A stretch of 64,000 nt of DNA from Asterochloris sp. CNOR1 (taxonomy: Eukaryota > Chlorophyta > Trebouxiophyceae > Trebouxiales > Trebouxiaceae). The stretch covers positions 868,001 to 932,000 of the forward strand of contig OZ017752.1 of assembly GCA_963969365.1 (NCBI GenBank), read 5' to 3'. Both the position numbers and the translations under genes were made by a program. Of this stretch, positions 52,522 through 64,000 are shown one piece after another. The notes beneath the pieces are model-generated. The model searched no databases, had not been told where the DNA came from, and saw nothing but the letters and a program-made list of their open reading frames with translations. Position 1 is the first letter of the stretch. Each line of letters opens with the position of its first letter.

Positions 52522-55500
52522 ATGCAGGCCCTGCTGTGGCGGCAGTGGCTGCTGAAGCGCCGCTCCTGGAAGAGCACTATCATGGAGATTTTGTCTCCTG
52601 TGCTGCTCATCAGCTTGCTTGTGGTCGCCTTCTACAAGGTGAGCTGCGCCTTCCAGCCTAGGCTGAACTCTTGTTTGCACGATGACTCTTTGACTACTGG
52701 GCTCCCGCCTTGCGTGCGCGTCATGGTGCTACGGCAGCAGGGCAGAGCATCACAAACAAGCTTGCCTGCCTGCTGGTGGTACACAGGTAACACAGCAATG
52801 GCAGCCAGACACAGCTGCAATGCTGCAGGTCAGCATGGACCACATGGACGAGCGCATCTACGTGGAGCAGACCACCGATATGCTGGTCAACGGCACAGAC
52901 CAGCTGCTGGAGGCGGGGCAGGCCTCCCCTGAGTGCATGCACCTGCTGGAGCAGTTGCACATCTTGACTCCTGATGGGGAGGGCGGCCTGGCAGGCAATG
53001 CCACGCTGCCAGACCCAGGCAATTTCCCTGTCCCGGACGCCGCTCATCTGACCCCAGAGCAGCGAACAGGGGCTCTGGCCTGCGTCCAGGCAGCCATGGA
53101 TGGAGCTACGCTGCCGCAGCTGGCGCAGACCTTCCTACAGAGCTTCATCAGCTTTGGAAACGGGTGAGGGCGGGTGCTGCGGCTGCCTTGGCGGCATGCA
53201 CACACGCATTGGCCATGCTGGGTCCCGGCCCGCAGCCCCCATGGCTGGCTCAGTGGTCTACACAGACCCAGGGGGCATGCTGGGGGCCCAGGCAGCCTGT
53301 GGTCTGCCTGTAGCTGATTCCACAGGCCGCTGGTGAGGGCACCTTGGCCAGGCCGCAGGTGGCTGGCATTCACAGTTAACTGGTCTCCAGTTGAAGTCAG
53401 CGGTGGCACTTTGAAGCAATGACAGCTGCAGCACTAGCATGCATGCCCTGGTCATCCTTTGTTGGACCCCGGGCAGATTACGCCAGGTGCTGTGTCCATC
53501 GCAGATGCGCAGTGGCTCCAGACTGCCACCAGATGGCGCCTGCCTTCACTGCAGCCTAAGGTGGGAGGCACCTGCAAAGGTAGCACAGCATGTGTCAGCT
53601 AGCACACCGATGGGGATGTCGTGCTGCACAGGCCTGATCTCATGCCACCCTGAACAAACATGGGTTGCTGCCATGCTGGTGCCAAATAGTTGTGATGCTG
53701 CGCAATCTTGCCTGCAGCTGATGCCATTTGTCCTTGCTGCTGCAGGCCTATACCCATACCCACACTGGACGAGTTTGTGGTGCTGCACGAGGCACTTGAG
53801 CGCATGGTGGCCTCCCAGCCGGGGGTTCTCAATCAGATCCGAGGCGCCAGGCGTGCCCTGGGGTGGAATGTGCTTGGCAACCTGCTGGACATGGGGCAGC
53901 TGGCCTTTGCGCCTGCTACCCCTGAGGTGCTGAAGCTGGCTGCCGCTTTGGATGGAACTCATCGCATGTTCGGCAAGGTTTTCAGGTGGGCGCTGGTGAC
54001 GTGTGCTCATCGTTTGGCACTGCTTGGGAGGCTGTGTATCACTGCTGCCTGGCCTTTGCACCCCATGTCACGGGTGCTGCCCTAGCAAGAGCCATTGCAT
54101 GACTTAGGAGGTTGTTCCGAAGGGTAGCATGCCAGGTGCTGGGTGCTGGTGGGTGATGCCTCTGCATGTATCTGAGGCAGGTGCTGTTTGCATTTGCCTC
54201 TGCTTGGCTCTGCCGTGTGCAACTGGGCGCCACGGCCCTCTCTGATGCAGCTCGGCCCGCAGAGAGGGCTTACTAACACATGGAGTGGGGCAGAGGTCTT
54301 GTTGCCTGCTCCTGCTTGTTCCTGTGCCTCTGTTGACAACTTGTGGTCTTTACCTGCAGAGGTGTTTTTGAAACGGAAGCTGAGGCCGAGGACTTTGCCC
54401 TGAATGGAGACGAGCGCCTGTGGGCTCTGGTGGTGTTCAAAGAGGGCCCCTCAGCCTCTGGTGTAGACTACACAATCCGCCACAACTTCACCACGGTGCC
54501 CACCACCTGGGTGACTGTCAACAAGTACAGGCACAGCGTGCCCATCGACTACAAGGTGTGCTGCACCTGCCAGCAGTGTAGCTGCAGGGTGTGTAGAAGT
54601 GGAGTTCTGCTGCAAGCCAGCAAAGCAGGCCATGCAGCACAGTGTGGGAAAGTGGGTGCCTTGAGCAAGGCCCTGCAAGCCAGCAGCCTGTACAATATGC
54701 TGGGAAGGGACTTCGAAGTTGTGTTCCAAGCAATATGACCCTGAAGGTCATGGAGGAGCCAGATGCTGCCTTTGCCTCTGCTCCTGCCTGCTGCCTGATC
54801 TGCTCTTTCCATGCCCTCACTTCTGCTGTGCTTGCTGCTGCCAATGCTGGCACTGATTTTGTTGTACCCACCACCTTCAGGTGTGCTGCGCCAACAGGTT
54901 TCTCTGTTTGCAGCTGCATGCAGCCGCAGGCCCTGTCTACACTGCAGCTGCTCTGCCTGCAGGAGTACTACACCAGCGGCTTTCTGTCCATCCAAGCCGC
55001 CATTGACGGCTATGTTCTGGGCCTGAACGCAGAGACGGAGACCAGCCTGGGGCCTTTCCCTGTGCCACACGCCTCAGCCCGGAACGGAACCTTGCGGCCT
55101 CGCCCACAGTCTGCTCAACAGGAGCTCTTCACAGAGTGGGGTGAGCAGTCGCTGTTGAACACCTGCATGAGCAAAGCCGTGGTTGCTTGAGCAGGCACCC
55201 CTACAGGCCTTGCATTTGCACACACTGCACTTGTGCCCATGCTGGTTGCCACGCGGTTGCGGCACAGCTGTGGAGGGTTCCACCGACTGGAGCGAGCAGG
55301 CGCTGTGGAAGGTGCTGCATGAGCACACAAACTGTGCCATGGTGGCATGAGCAGGCACTCGTGTGGGCCGACACTGCGAAAGGCGCTGCCAGTGCACGAA
55401 GACATGCCTGTGCACTTGACCTGTGAGACATGTACACAGCACTGCCGCTTGTGCCAAAAAATGGCCATGCACAGGCCCTGCACCACAGCAGCTCGAGCTC

Positions 55501-58500
55501 TTACAGACAGCTGAGCAGTCGCTTGGGTTTTGACACCTGGAGCTGTTGCGCTGTACTGCTGAGGTTCCACTCCACTGCTGCCTGAGCACGCGTAGATGGC
55601 AGCTGCTCGAGCACAGCTGAGCTAGCTACCTCCTGGGGCCAACCCTCAGAGAGCTGTGTGCCGCAGGTGTTGCCATGCTCACCTGTGCCATGCTCACCTG
55701 CCTCCTGCTTCCTGAGCAACTCCTGGCAGCTGGGGCTGATGCCAGGAGCTTTTGCATTTCTGCAGGTGCTGCCATGCCAACATCAGCCTACAACCACAAC
55801 AGGTTCTACGACGCCGTGGGCCCCATGATGGGGCTGCTGATGGGCCTGTGCATGGTGTTCCCCCTCAGCATGCTCATCCGGGGCGTGGTAGAGGAGAAGG
55901 AAACCAAGGCTCGCGAGACCATGTGAGCATGAAAGTCTCCTCATGTGCTCACACATGCCTGCACTGCTGGCACCAGCTACATGCCTGCAGGGCTCTGCAT
56001 CAGAATGCTGCTGCAAGCAGTCTGCTGTGCTATGTTCATTTAACTGTGCCTGAAGACACCACGTGTCTCTGCATGATGCCAGCACTGCTCAATGCTTGGG
56101 GGCTGCACCCTGCGAGCGCGCCCCCTGCTGGCCCTAGCCTGCAACTGCTTGCCAAGCAATTTCCTGTCTTGCAGTAGGTCAGGCTACTTGTCAGCACTCA
56201 CCCTGGCCATCTAGGGTGGCTGCCCAAGCCTGGCTGCCTGCAAGCACTCTTGACAGGTGCTCAATCCAGCAGTGGTGCCTGCAGGTTCATCATGGGCCTG
56301 CAGCCCTGGGTGGGCATGGTGGCCTGGACCATAACCTATGGCATCATGTTCACAGCTGTCTCGCTGGTGGTCACAGTCACCTGCACCCTCAGCTTCCTGC
56401 CAGGCACAGACCCCTTCCTGCTCTTTGTGCTGCTGCTCCTCTTCACCATGAGCGAGCTGGCCTTTGGCCTGATGGTGGCCTCAGTATTCAGCAATGCCAA
56501 GGCAGCAGCCATCTGTGGGCCGCTGGCCCACTTTGCTGCGCTGGTGCCTCGCTTCATCGTTTACAGGTGCAGATTGACTCTGTAGGGTTGTTTTAGGTCT
56601 CTGGTGCCCTTGTGCAGTGAGGCCCCCTGGCCATGCCCGACTTCATCCTGCGCAGGGATACAGCAGCACTGGGCAGGTGTTGCTGCTGCCCTTGTGAAGC
56701 CAGGGAACTGTGCCTGATGCTGTGACAGGTCACTGCTGGCCGTGTGTTGGCAAACAGCATCGTTGGACAGTAGTGCTGCAGGTAGACAACAGTTGAGTTG
56801 GCATTGCTGGGCACTCGTTCCTGCTGCCATGCTCTAGGCAAGCGGGCATGTGCTGTCTCATTGATTGCACCTTCCTGGGACCCGAGCAGTCAGATCATCC
56901 ATGCTGAGTGCCAGGACGCACCTGTATGTTAATCAGTGCCGCAGCTGGTCTGACATGGTTGGCTTGTCAAGAGAACTGACGCAGCTGAGGCCACTGTCTG
57001 CAGGACTGGCGAGCCCCAGGCCATCGTGGGCAAGGTGCTTATCTCTCTGCTCAGCCCCTCGGCCTTCACCTTCGCCTCAGACGCGCTGGCCAATCGCGAG
57101 GGCGCCAACTATGGCGTGGGCTGGGGCGACCTCACTGACGGCCCCTTTCCCCTGCTGGGCATCATGGCTATGCTGCTGGTGGACACCTCCCTGTATGCAG
57201 CCCTGGCCTGGTACCTGGACAAGGTGCGGTTCCTTACACATTGCATCTTGCGAGGCAACAGATAGCTTTCATTCTTATTCTTTACATGCCTTGCTGCTGG
57301 TGGTCTCCCTCTCTCTGTACACAGCCCTGGCTTGGTCCCTGCGCGAGGCACGCTGGTCAAGAGTGCAGCTCGCAAGGCAACATGGTGCGTTCGGCTGCTG
57401 GAAGACACCTTTGGAATGCAGACCTGGCCTGGGGTGTGTAATGAAAGTGCTGTATGATCCCTGAGCATCGCAACTCTTGATGCAGCAGACTGCAGGGACT
57501 GTGGGCTGTGCCGTTCCAGCATCTTTTGGAGTGGTAGGGCTTCAATCTGTTCTTCGTGCTATTGCGATTAAAAGCTTTTGTTCCTTGCCACTTGACTGTC
57601 ATCGATTCTCAAGCTTGGCCCACCGGTGCTCGCCGCTTTGACTGACTGAGCGTATTTGTGGTTGCAGTGCTTGGCCACGTGGTTGCTGGTCCCCCTGACT
57701 GGGCACATTTGTGGATGCAGGTCGTCCCAGCCACTTATGGACCTCGCTTGCCCTTTTGGTTTCCCTTCAGCCCCCATGTAAGCCTGACTGCTGCTGGACA
57801 AGACAGCCTGGCATGGCTGCTGTCTGATATCGTGGCTGCTGTGTGTTGCATGTCTTGTAGACTTGCAGCTCTGCTTGCCACTGATCTCCTTGCAGCCTGG
57901 TCTGACGCTGTCTCTGCTCTATGTCTGCAGTACTGCATGACAGGGGATGTTGCAGTGAGCTTTGGGGAGTCGTGGAGAGCCTGCTGGGCTGGGCTGCTCG
58001 GCCTGTTTGGTGTCCAGCGGGAGCCAGCCTATGCTCCAGTGGGGGCTGAGGACACCTCAGAGCAGCCCAGCACTGAGAGCAGCTTCACGCAGGGGGCAGA
58101 TCCCGAGCACGGCTCCCAGCAGGCCCCTGCCGTGGAGCTGCGTGGCCTGCGCAAGGTCTGGGGCAAGCACGAGGCTGTCAAGGGGCTTTCCCTGAAGCTG
58201 CACCTGGGGCGGATGACAGCGCTGCTGGGCCACAATGGTGAGCCAAGGGTTCTGTGGCTGCCATCATTTTGCTGTCGTTGATCTAAACAGGTGCAAGCTT
58301 GTGCTGTGCTGGGCTTGCAGGGAGGCGGCAGGGAGTGTGCAAGCTGCAGGTCCTGCGCCCAAGGCCCTGCTGAAGCAGCTGCATGATGGCTTTGGTAGCA
58401 GCTGCACCTGTGGCCAGTGTGCATCACCTTGCCTTCAGGTGTAGTGTTGCAGGCCACTGACTGGACCTGAGAGATGTGAGGCCATCACTGGGTTCTGTGT

Positions 58501-61500
58501 ATGTATGGAGGCGCAAAGCTGGCTCTGACATGCTGCTCTGGGCCCTGCCTGCAGGCGCCGGCAAGACAACAGCTGTCAGCATGCTCACTGGCCTGACGCA
58601 GCCCACTGAGGGTGACGCCCTGGTGCTTGGGCACAGCATCATGAAGGATGCTTTGCAAGTGCGGCGCAAGCTGGGCTACTGTCCCCAGCAGAACGTTCTA
58701 TTTTGGCACATGTCTGTCTGGGAGCACCTGCAGCTGTATGCAGCCATTAAAGGTGATAAGGGAAGCTGCCTGCTCTGGTGTCTACTGGCAGATAGTGTGA
58801 TCAGCCTCTGTGTTCCGCGAGGTGTGATCAATGCAGAGAAGCAATGTGCTCAGCATGCGCTGGTTCACCCCCTTTGTGACAGCAATGTGCACTAGCTGAA
58901 CTTCCTGGCAACCAGCTAGTCATATGGCACGCACACATCTGTGGCAGAGCCGCTGATGTGCCGGTCCAGAGCGTTGACAGTCCTGTAGCCACATCCTGTC
59001 TTGCCGTCCTGATGTGCTGCTGCTGGTGCAGGCATTCCTGGCGGAGCCTTTGGCAGTGCTGCAGCTGAGGCTGCTGCCGAGATGCTGGAGGCTGTTGACC
59101 TGAGTGACAAGAAGCACACACAGGCAGGGGCGCTGTCAGGCGGCATGAAGCGCAAGCTGCAGGTCAGGCACTGCAACAAGCCAGGGTGCCAGGGAGACCT
59201 GCCAATGGTCACCAGCTTACGTGCAGCCTGCACACCTCGCTCACATGAAGGGGCCATGCAGTGCCAGCTGCACGACAGGCAGTGACAGAAGCTGTGACAC
59301 CATGAGCGTAACAGCAGCAGCTGCACCTCATTCATGACTGCATGTGGCCTGCACAGTTCACTGCAGCCAGCCTGGGATGTATTGGACAATTGAGCAGAAG
59401 TCGACCTTGCAGCTACACTTCTGCAACCCTTCAGTGCAGTGCCCTGCACGCCTTCACAAACTTTCATTTATGCCGGGTCTGAAGGCGATGAGCATGACAT
59501 TCCACTTGTCTGCATAGCATGCATCATACAGGATGATTGTCCCAGCTCTTGCGTTGCTGCTGCGCAGGTGGCCATTGCGCTGCTGGCAGGTTCTCAAGTA
59601 GTCATCCTGGACGAACCCTCAGCTGGCGTGGACGTGCAGAGCCGCCGTGCCCTGTGGGCTGTGCTGGCTGCCCACAAAAAAGGGCGTGCCATGCTCCTGA
59701 CCACGCACTTCATGGACGAAGCTGACCTGCTGGCTGACGAGGTGGGCATCTCCTACTGCAGCACATGCCTTTGCCAGCAGCGCGGGTACACTCCGGGGCC
59801 CCCGTCAGTGCGATCTCCTTGAAGTGCATGGCTCTGCCAGTTTGCTGGCACATGCCCAGATGTGCAAACACAGCTTCGTGTCTAAGCAAAGCTGCAGCAG
59901 TGGACCACACACTCATGGACGAGGTTGACCTGCTGGCCGACAGGGTGGTGGGCATTGCCTTGGACTTTGTAGGATTGTAGCTTAGCCTGGGCCTGCTGAA
60001 CACTCACACTTGACCAGGAGGCACCTGTGCAGCTTAAGGTGGGCAGTCTTTGGGCGTTGCTCACCTCTGCGCGCTGCTGGTGCACAGCCTCGAGCATATC
60101 TCTTGCTGGCAGCAGATGGGCCAGGCAGGGCTGAGCAGCATGTGGCAGTCATGACCATCAACTGTTGCTCTGTCTCAGTCACAGCAAGCACACCCTTTCC
60201 GATCATTCACCTCTCCCTGCACAGCCCACCTGTTTGCGCTTCCAATAGACAAACTCTGTCATGGCTGAGGGGAAGCTGCTGATCTGTCTGAGGCAGGTGC
60301 CCTTCCTCACATGCATGCTGCACTGCCCACCTACAGCTCGCGCCTTGCCTAGCAGGTATTTCTCCACCTGACGCCGCCCTCTACAACTGTGGTGCAGATT
60401 GCCATCATGGCTGAGGGGGAGCTGCAGTGCTGCGGCCCCTCCATAGAGCTCAAGCGGCGGTATAGCCAGGGCTATGTGCTCAGCTTGACTACAGCGCTCA
60501 CCAGCGCCGTGGATTATGCCGGCATCCATGCGCTCATCACAGCTCAAGTTCCGGGCAGCAGCCTGCTGCGGCGCAACGGAGCTGAGCTGGTATACCGGCT
60601 GCCCATGCATCAGATGGGACGCTATGCAGGTGGGGCACATTCAGTGGGTTCTTCAGGCAGGCTGTGATGACTAATAGAGGCAGGCCTGCCAATAAAGCAA
60701 GCAGGTACCCAGCAAGATGACTGCCCAAGTCTGCCCCCAAGGACGCATTGCATCCGCTTGAATCTGCACCTGGCAAATGAGGCCTGGCATGAATGAGATG
60801 GTGTACTATGTATGTGGGGCATCTTGAGCCTGAGTGCGCAGGGCTTGTTGGTGCCCCGAAGGGGTTGCTGTTGCTGTCTCGCTCAGTTGTTTTGCAAAAC
60901 CAGTGAAATGGTCAAAAGACATGTTGTGCCTGCACTGCAGCCCTGCTGAGCTACCATATCCCACTCCACCATTTCAGCAGTGAGACGCCTCTACTGAAGT
61001 CGTCTCTTCCGACCTGCAGACCTGCTGGACGAGCTCGAAGCCCACTCTCAGCTGTTGGGGGTGACGCACTTCGGGGTGAACATGCCCAGCCTGGAGGAGG
61101 TCTTCTTGAACTGCACTGCGCAGAGCAGCAGCCAGCAGCCGCACCTGCAGGCTGCGGTGGCCTCCCCCTCCGGCAGCACCCCGCAACAGCTGCCAGGTCA
61201 GGCAGAGCCGGCTGCCCTGGAGCTGCAGCCTGTGGCCTCTGCTGCCCCGGGGAAGTCGGCCCAGCAGACTCAGCAGCAGCTGCCGCTGGTGTCCTCTGAC
61301 CCTGACCTGCCCAGCAAGAGCCCGCCGTCGGACAGCGAGCTGGTGCCCGGTGAGGCGGGACAGATGCAGGAGATCCACCTGGGAGGCGAGCACAAGCCTG
61401 CCGGCAGCAGCAGCGCTGCTCCTGCTGGCGGCCTCAGACAGACAGGGCGGCGCCGCAGCCCTCTGGCTGCCGTGGGGGCGGCCTGGGGCTGGGTGTGCGC

Positions 61501-63853
61501 CCTGCGGCCTGTGCAGGCGGTGGCCCACTGGGTCACGGCCTTCACCCAGATGCTGCGCAAGCGTGCGCTGACTGCCTGGCGCGACGCCGCCCTCTGCTGG
61601 ACTCTGCTGCTGCCTGTGGGCATCATGGCGCTGGTGCTGCTCATCCTGAAGGTGAATGTGGACCCCAGCGCGCCCACGCAGACACTGACCCTGGCAGATA
61701 TTGGGCAGGTCACTCCCCTGGCCATGGCCCATGCCCCCGCATCCCTGCGCGCCTGTCAGCCCAGCCTGCGGGACGGCAGCGCTCCCGCGCTGCTGGTCGG
61801 GGCCTGGAACGACCCAGCACGCCCCGCCTTTGCCGGCATGCACTGCGCCGCCGGCAATTGCAGCGGGCGGGCCTCTGTGTGGGACCGCGCCGGCGTGAAC
61901 GACAGCTACGTCATGTCGCGGGCCCTGCTGGCCGACATGACGGCGGGGCTGCCCGCCCAGTACGGGGCAGCCGTCTTCAGCGACCCCATTGTCATGGAGA
62001 TACCAGAGGCCATCGCAGACGCAGTCAGCGAGCTGGGCCTGAATGTGGATGCCCTGGCGAGCTACAGCTCCCAGCTGCCGGCTCTGGCCGTCCAGCTTGC
62101 TGTTGAGAGCGCAGGGCACGCGGGGGACCAAGCGGCCTCCAGTGCGGCCATCATGGCTGCTGCAGCCTTTGCCTCCCTCAGCGCAGAGGCAAGGGTGCTG
62201 CGTGCCCAGGTGCACCGCTTTGAGACCCACCCGCCCGTGCTCCTGATGCACAACGGCTCCTCCGCACACAGCCTGCCGGCCCTGGTCTCAGAGCTGCACA
62301 ACAGCCTGGCAGCTGTCGCCAGCAGCCGCAAAGGGGCGGTGCCCCCGCTGCTGCGGGTGCGCTCCCACCCCCTGCCGCTGACCCACGCCGAGAGTGTGCA
62401 GCTCGACAATGTGCTGCTGGTGCTGGCTGCCATCTTACTGCTGGTGCCCTGGTGAGCCATTCTGCTGCATCCCCTTACAGTCACCTTTGTTCCACAGCGC
62501 CGGCACACTCATGTCATGGAGTTGGCAGGCCATCATGGGGTGCATCTTTGCTTCACTGCTGGAATCACTTTGCCATGGCTGCCTGGCAGCACACTGTGAC
62601 ATCGCTGCCACAGGGTGCTCCGTGTGCGCATCGGCTGCATCTCCATCGCAGTTGGCAGCATCAGCAGTTGGCTGCACTGCTCTGCTGAGCCAACAATGTC
62701 AAGGAGCCGTGCCTCATGTGATCGGGTGCCTGGCTGCAGGTGCTACCTCACAGGAGCCTACTGCATTGCTCCAGTCGTGGAGCGCAGCTGCAACGCTTAC
62801 CACATGCAGCTGCTGAGTGGCTGCCCCCCCATCATGTACTGGCTGGGCCACTATGTGTGGGACATGCTCTGCCACACTGTGGTGACAGTCCTGGCGATGG
62901 CAGTCTTTGGAGTCTACGTGAGCCTCACTGCTCATGTGCTGTGTGCTGTTCGATTTGGTCAGCCCTCTGGCATGCACTGACTTGGCCTGAGCCACCCTGC
63001 ACATACCTTGTATGCTACGTGGGCCATCTGCTTCCCCAATTTCCACTGCAAGCCAGCTGCTCTCATTCCGTTTGGACACGCTGTGTGCAACTCACTCCTC
63101 AAGCCCCTGTTGCAAGCACCAACCTGTTTCAAGACACCCTGCATCTTGTGTGCTTCCAACTTCTCACATGTTAGGGGCATGTTAGGGGCTCAAGCCTGGT
63201 CTGGGCTAAGCTTGCCCCATTGCATTGTGCCCTGCTGTATGCAACAAACCAGTCTGACACGATGTGCCCTGCCTGCAGCAAGATGCCACCACAGTGGGCA
63301 CCCTGGACCAGGCCCTTGGCACATTTGTCATGCTGCTCTGCTATGGCCTGGGAGTCATCCCCCTCAGCTACTGCTTCTCCTTCGGCTTCACATCGCCCAG
63401 CGCAGCACAGGTGGGCAGTCAGATGCTCATGCATGCCCATGCATCTCCCATCGCAGCACAGGTAGCCGAGCGGACTTAACTACACGCTGCCAATCTGGCT
63501 CATGCTTTGCTGCTGGCGCTACCAGAGGTGCGCCCAGCAAGCAGCCTGGCAGAGATGCAGTCAGCAAGCAGCTGCAAAGCTTTCAAGTGTCAAGCCCTTC
63601 AGTGTGACTTCTGCACGGATCATGGAGAGTGCCTGTTCATGCTGCAGCTCTGTGCTGAGCATTGACAATTGGAGTGAGTGCCCCTGCAGGTTGCAACAGC
63701 AGGCATCAACTTTGTGACGGGGCTGGTGTTTGTGGTTGGCAGCTACGTGATGCAGGCCATCCCAGAAACCCAGGCGGCTCAAAAAGTGCTGGTGCACTTT
63801 GCGCGCCTCCTCCCAGCCTTCAACCTAGGAGAGGGTTTCATTGAGCTGACAGC
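52522..63853 (+). CDS. ABCA-type full-size ABC transporter (3' end beyond window)
   Basis: A (TMD-NBD)2 exporter of the ABCA subfamily, typically moving lipids across membranes. Eighteen exons join in frame: 52522-52638, 52829-53163, 53746-53985, 54360-54555, 54963-55140, 55766-55922, 56285-56576, 57004-57223, 57721-57777, 57931-58237, 58555-58752, 59032-59162, 59568-59741, 60398-60629, 61020-62451, 62740-62917, 63279-63410 and 63690-63853. After the first helix (STIMEILSPVLLISLLVVAF) comes a long extracellular loop with NGT sites. The TMD1 helices include GPMMGLLMGLCMVFPLSMLI. NBD1 has Walker A GHNG/AGKTT (split by an intron), Q-loop GYCPQQNVLF, signature LSGGMKRK, Walker B VVILDEPSAGVD and H-loop TTHFMDEADLL. 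The ABCA regulatory segment NMPSLEEVFLNC follows, then TMD2. NBD2 is off the window. AGVD next to Walker B is ABCA1-like. The start (ATG 52522) could instead be an acceptor, with an upstream first exon. Confidence 0.93.
57166..57346 (+). repeat. Decayed copy of an ABC transporter exon end in the next intron
   Basis: The exon ending at 57223 encodes LLVDTSLYAALAWYLDK. About 120 bp on, in the intron, 57288-57346 reads LLVVSLSLYTALAWSLREA. Nucleotide identity is high (CCCTGGCCTGGTACCTG against CCCTGGCTTGGTCCCTG) and the second copy lacks the AAG/gtgcgg donor. Confidence 0.8.
57640..57735 (+). repeat. Tandem copies of an ABC transporter acceptor
   Basis: The true acceptor at 57720 (GACTGGGCACATTTGTGGAT GCAG, then GTCGTCCCAGCC) is preceded about 57 bp upstream by GACTGAGCGTATTTGTGGTT GCAG, then TGCTTGGCCAC, a near copy of the same acceptor and exon start. 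Confidence 0.65.
59695..59960 (+). repeat. Decayed copy of the NBD1 H-loop exon end in the next intron
   Basis: The exon end at 59702-59741 (TTHFMDEADLLADE, then gtgggc) is echoed at 59901-59955 in the intron, where the reading is DHTLMDEVDLLADRVVGIAL. The true next exon (IAIMAEGELQCCG) begins only at 60398. Confidence 0.8.
60248..60435 (+). repeat. Decayed copy of an NBD1 exon start upstream of the real one
   Basis: At 60253-60285 the intron reads AACTCTGTCATGGCTGAGGG GAAGCTGCTG, closely matching the real exon start at 60398 (ATTGCCATCATGGCTGAGGG GGAGCTGCAG). Only the real copy is preceded by GGTGCAG and continues the ABC frame. Confidence 0.7.
63385..63475 (+). repeat. Duplicated exon end and donor in ABC transporter TMD2
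   Basis: The exon end CACATCGCCCAGCGCAGCAC AG/gtgggc (63390-63416) recurs as GCATCTCCCATCGCAGCACA G/gtagcc at 63441-63467, giving a second donor-like site about 52 bp downstream in the same intron. Confidence 0.65.
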
Positions 63854-64000
63854 GTGAGTGTCAACATGAGGAACCAGAGTGTGTCAGCCTTCTGCTGCTG
63901 CTGCTCTGAAGGTGGCCATGGCATTTCTGAGACATCTTGGGGCGAGGCCGCCTCAATCAGCTGCTGCTGTTGTGCTCGTACTGACTGTGGTAAGTTGGTG

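Noticed and set aside
60974-62269. 431-codon open frame on the minus strand
   Set aside because: It lies wholly antisense to the conserved ABC transporter exon 61020-62451, is dominated by Gly, Gln, His and Arg, and has no recognisable motif. Long antisense frames are expected in GC-rich exons.
61055-62455. Separate 466-residue single-exon gene
   Set aside because: The frame starts mid-way through the ABCA regulatory segment and joins in phase to exons on both sides, so it is an internal exon of the transporter.

Overview
The window is nuclear DNA of an intron-dense, GC-rich green alga. A chlorophyte, probably of the trebouxiophyte/Chlorella-like kind, is the best guess. The evidence is: genes split into many short exons by GT-AG introns, most ending in CTGCAG; plant/green-lineage proteins (a SYP7-type Qc-SNARE, a CPBP-family membrane protease, candidate plastid transit peptides); and TGTAA motifs, the usual chlorophyte poly(A) signal, just after two stop codons. 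The species cannot be named from the sequence. I see no bacterial, viral or organellar DNA.

Layout from left to right: the 5' part of an unrecognised minus-strand gene (1-1.4 kb); MCM7 replicative helicase subunit (-, 2.6-11.4 kb); S-formylglutathione hydrolase (+, 11.7-13.5 kb); importin beta-1 (-, 13.9-21.5 kb); PLAA/Ufd3 WD40-PFU-PUL protein (+, 22.1-28.6 kb); RidA/YjgF enamine deaminase (-, 28.7-29.25 kb); ribosomal protein eL32 (+, 29.7-31.0 kb); an unknown small basic-tailed protein (-, 31.2-31.6 kb or more); arsenite methyltransferase (+, 32.3-34.8 kb); SYP7-type Qc-SNARE (-, 35.0-37.8 kb); mitochondrial-type translation initiation factor IF-2 with a long Q/P-rich N-terminus (+, 38.2 or 39.8 to 47.3 kb); an unknown, possibly plastid-targeted small protein (-, 47.4-48.5 kb); an Mpv17/PMP22 protein (+, 48.5-49.8 kb); a CPBP/CAAX-type intramembrane protease (-, 49.8-52.3 kb); and an ABCA-type full-size ABC transporter that runs off the right edge (+, 52.5 kb onward).

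From MCM7 rightward the genes alternate strand without exception, so every junction is either a shared divergent 5' region (as short as about 55 bp) or a tight convergent 3' junction (as short as 51 bp). The genes do not form a pathway. They are mostly housekeeping functions: replication, nuclear import, ubiquitin/Cdc48 turnover, translation, vesicle fusion, transport, and aldehyde and arsenic detoxification.

The most striking non-genic signal is that introns of at least five genes contain decayed tandem copies of the neighbouring exon edge together with its splice site. These copies carry stops, substitutions and small indels. They look like recurrent local duplications across splice junctions and may explain both the long introns and some alternative or decoy splice sites. 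A second notable observation is an MCM7 whose zinc-ribbon cysteines are all replaced.

Exon coordinates were derived by hand from splice consensus plus protein-family similarity recalled from memory. Where an exon is uncertain this is stated.
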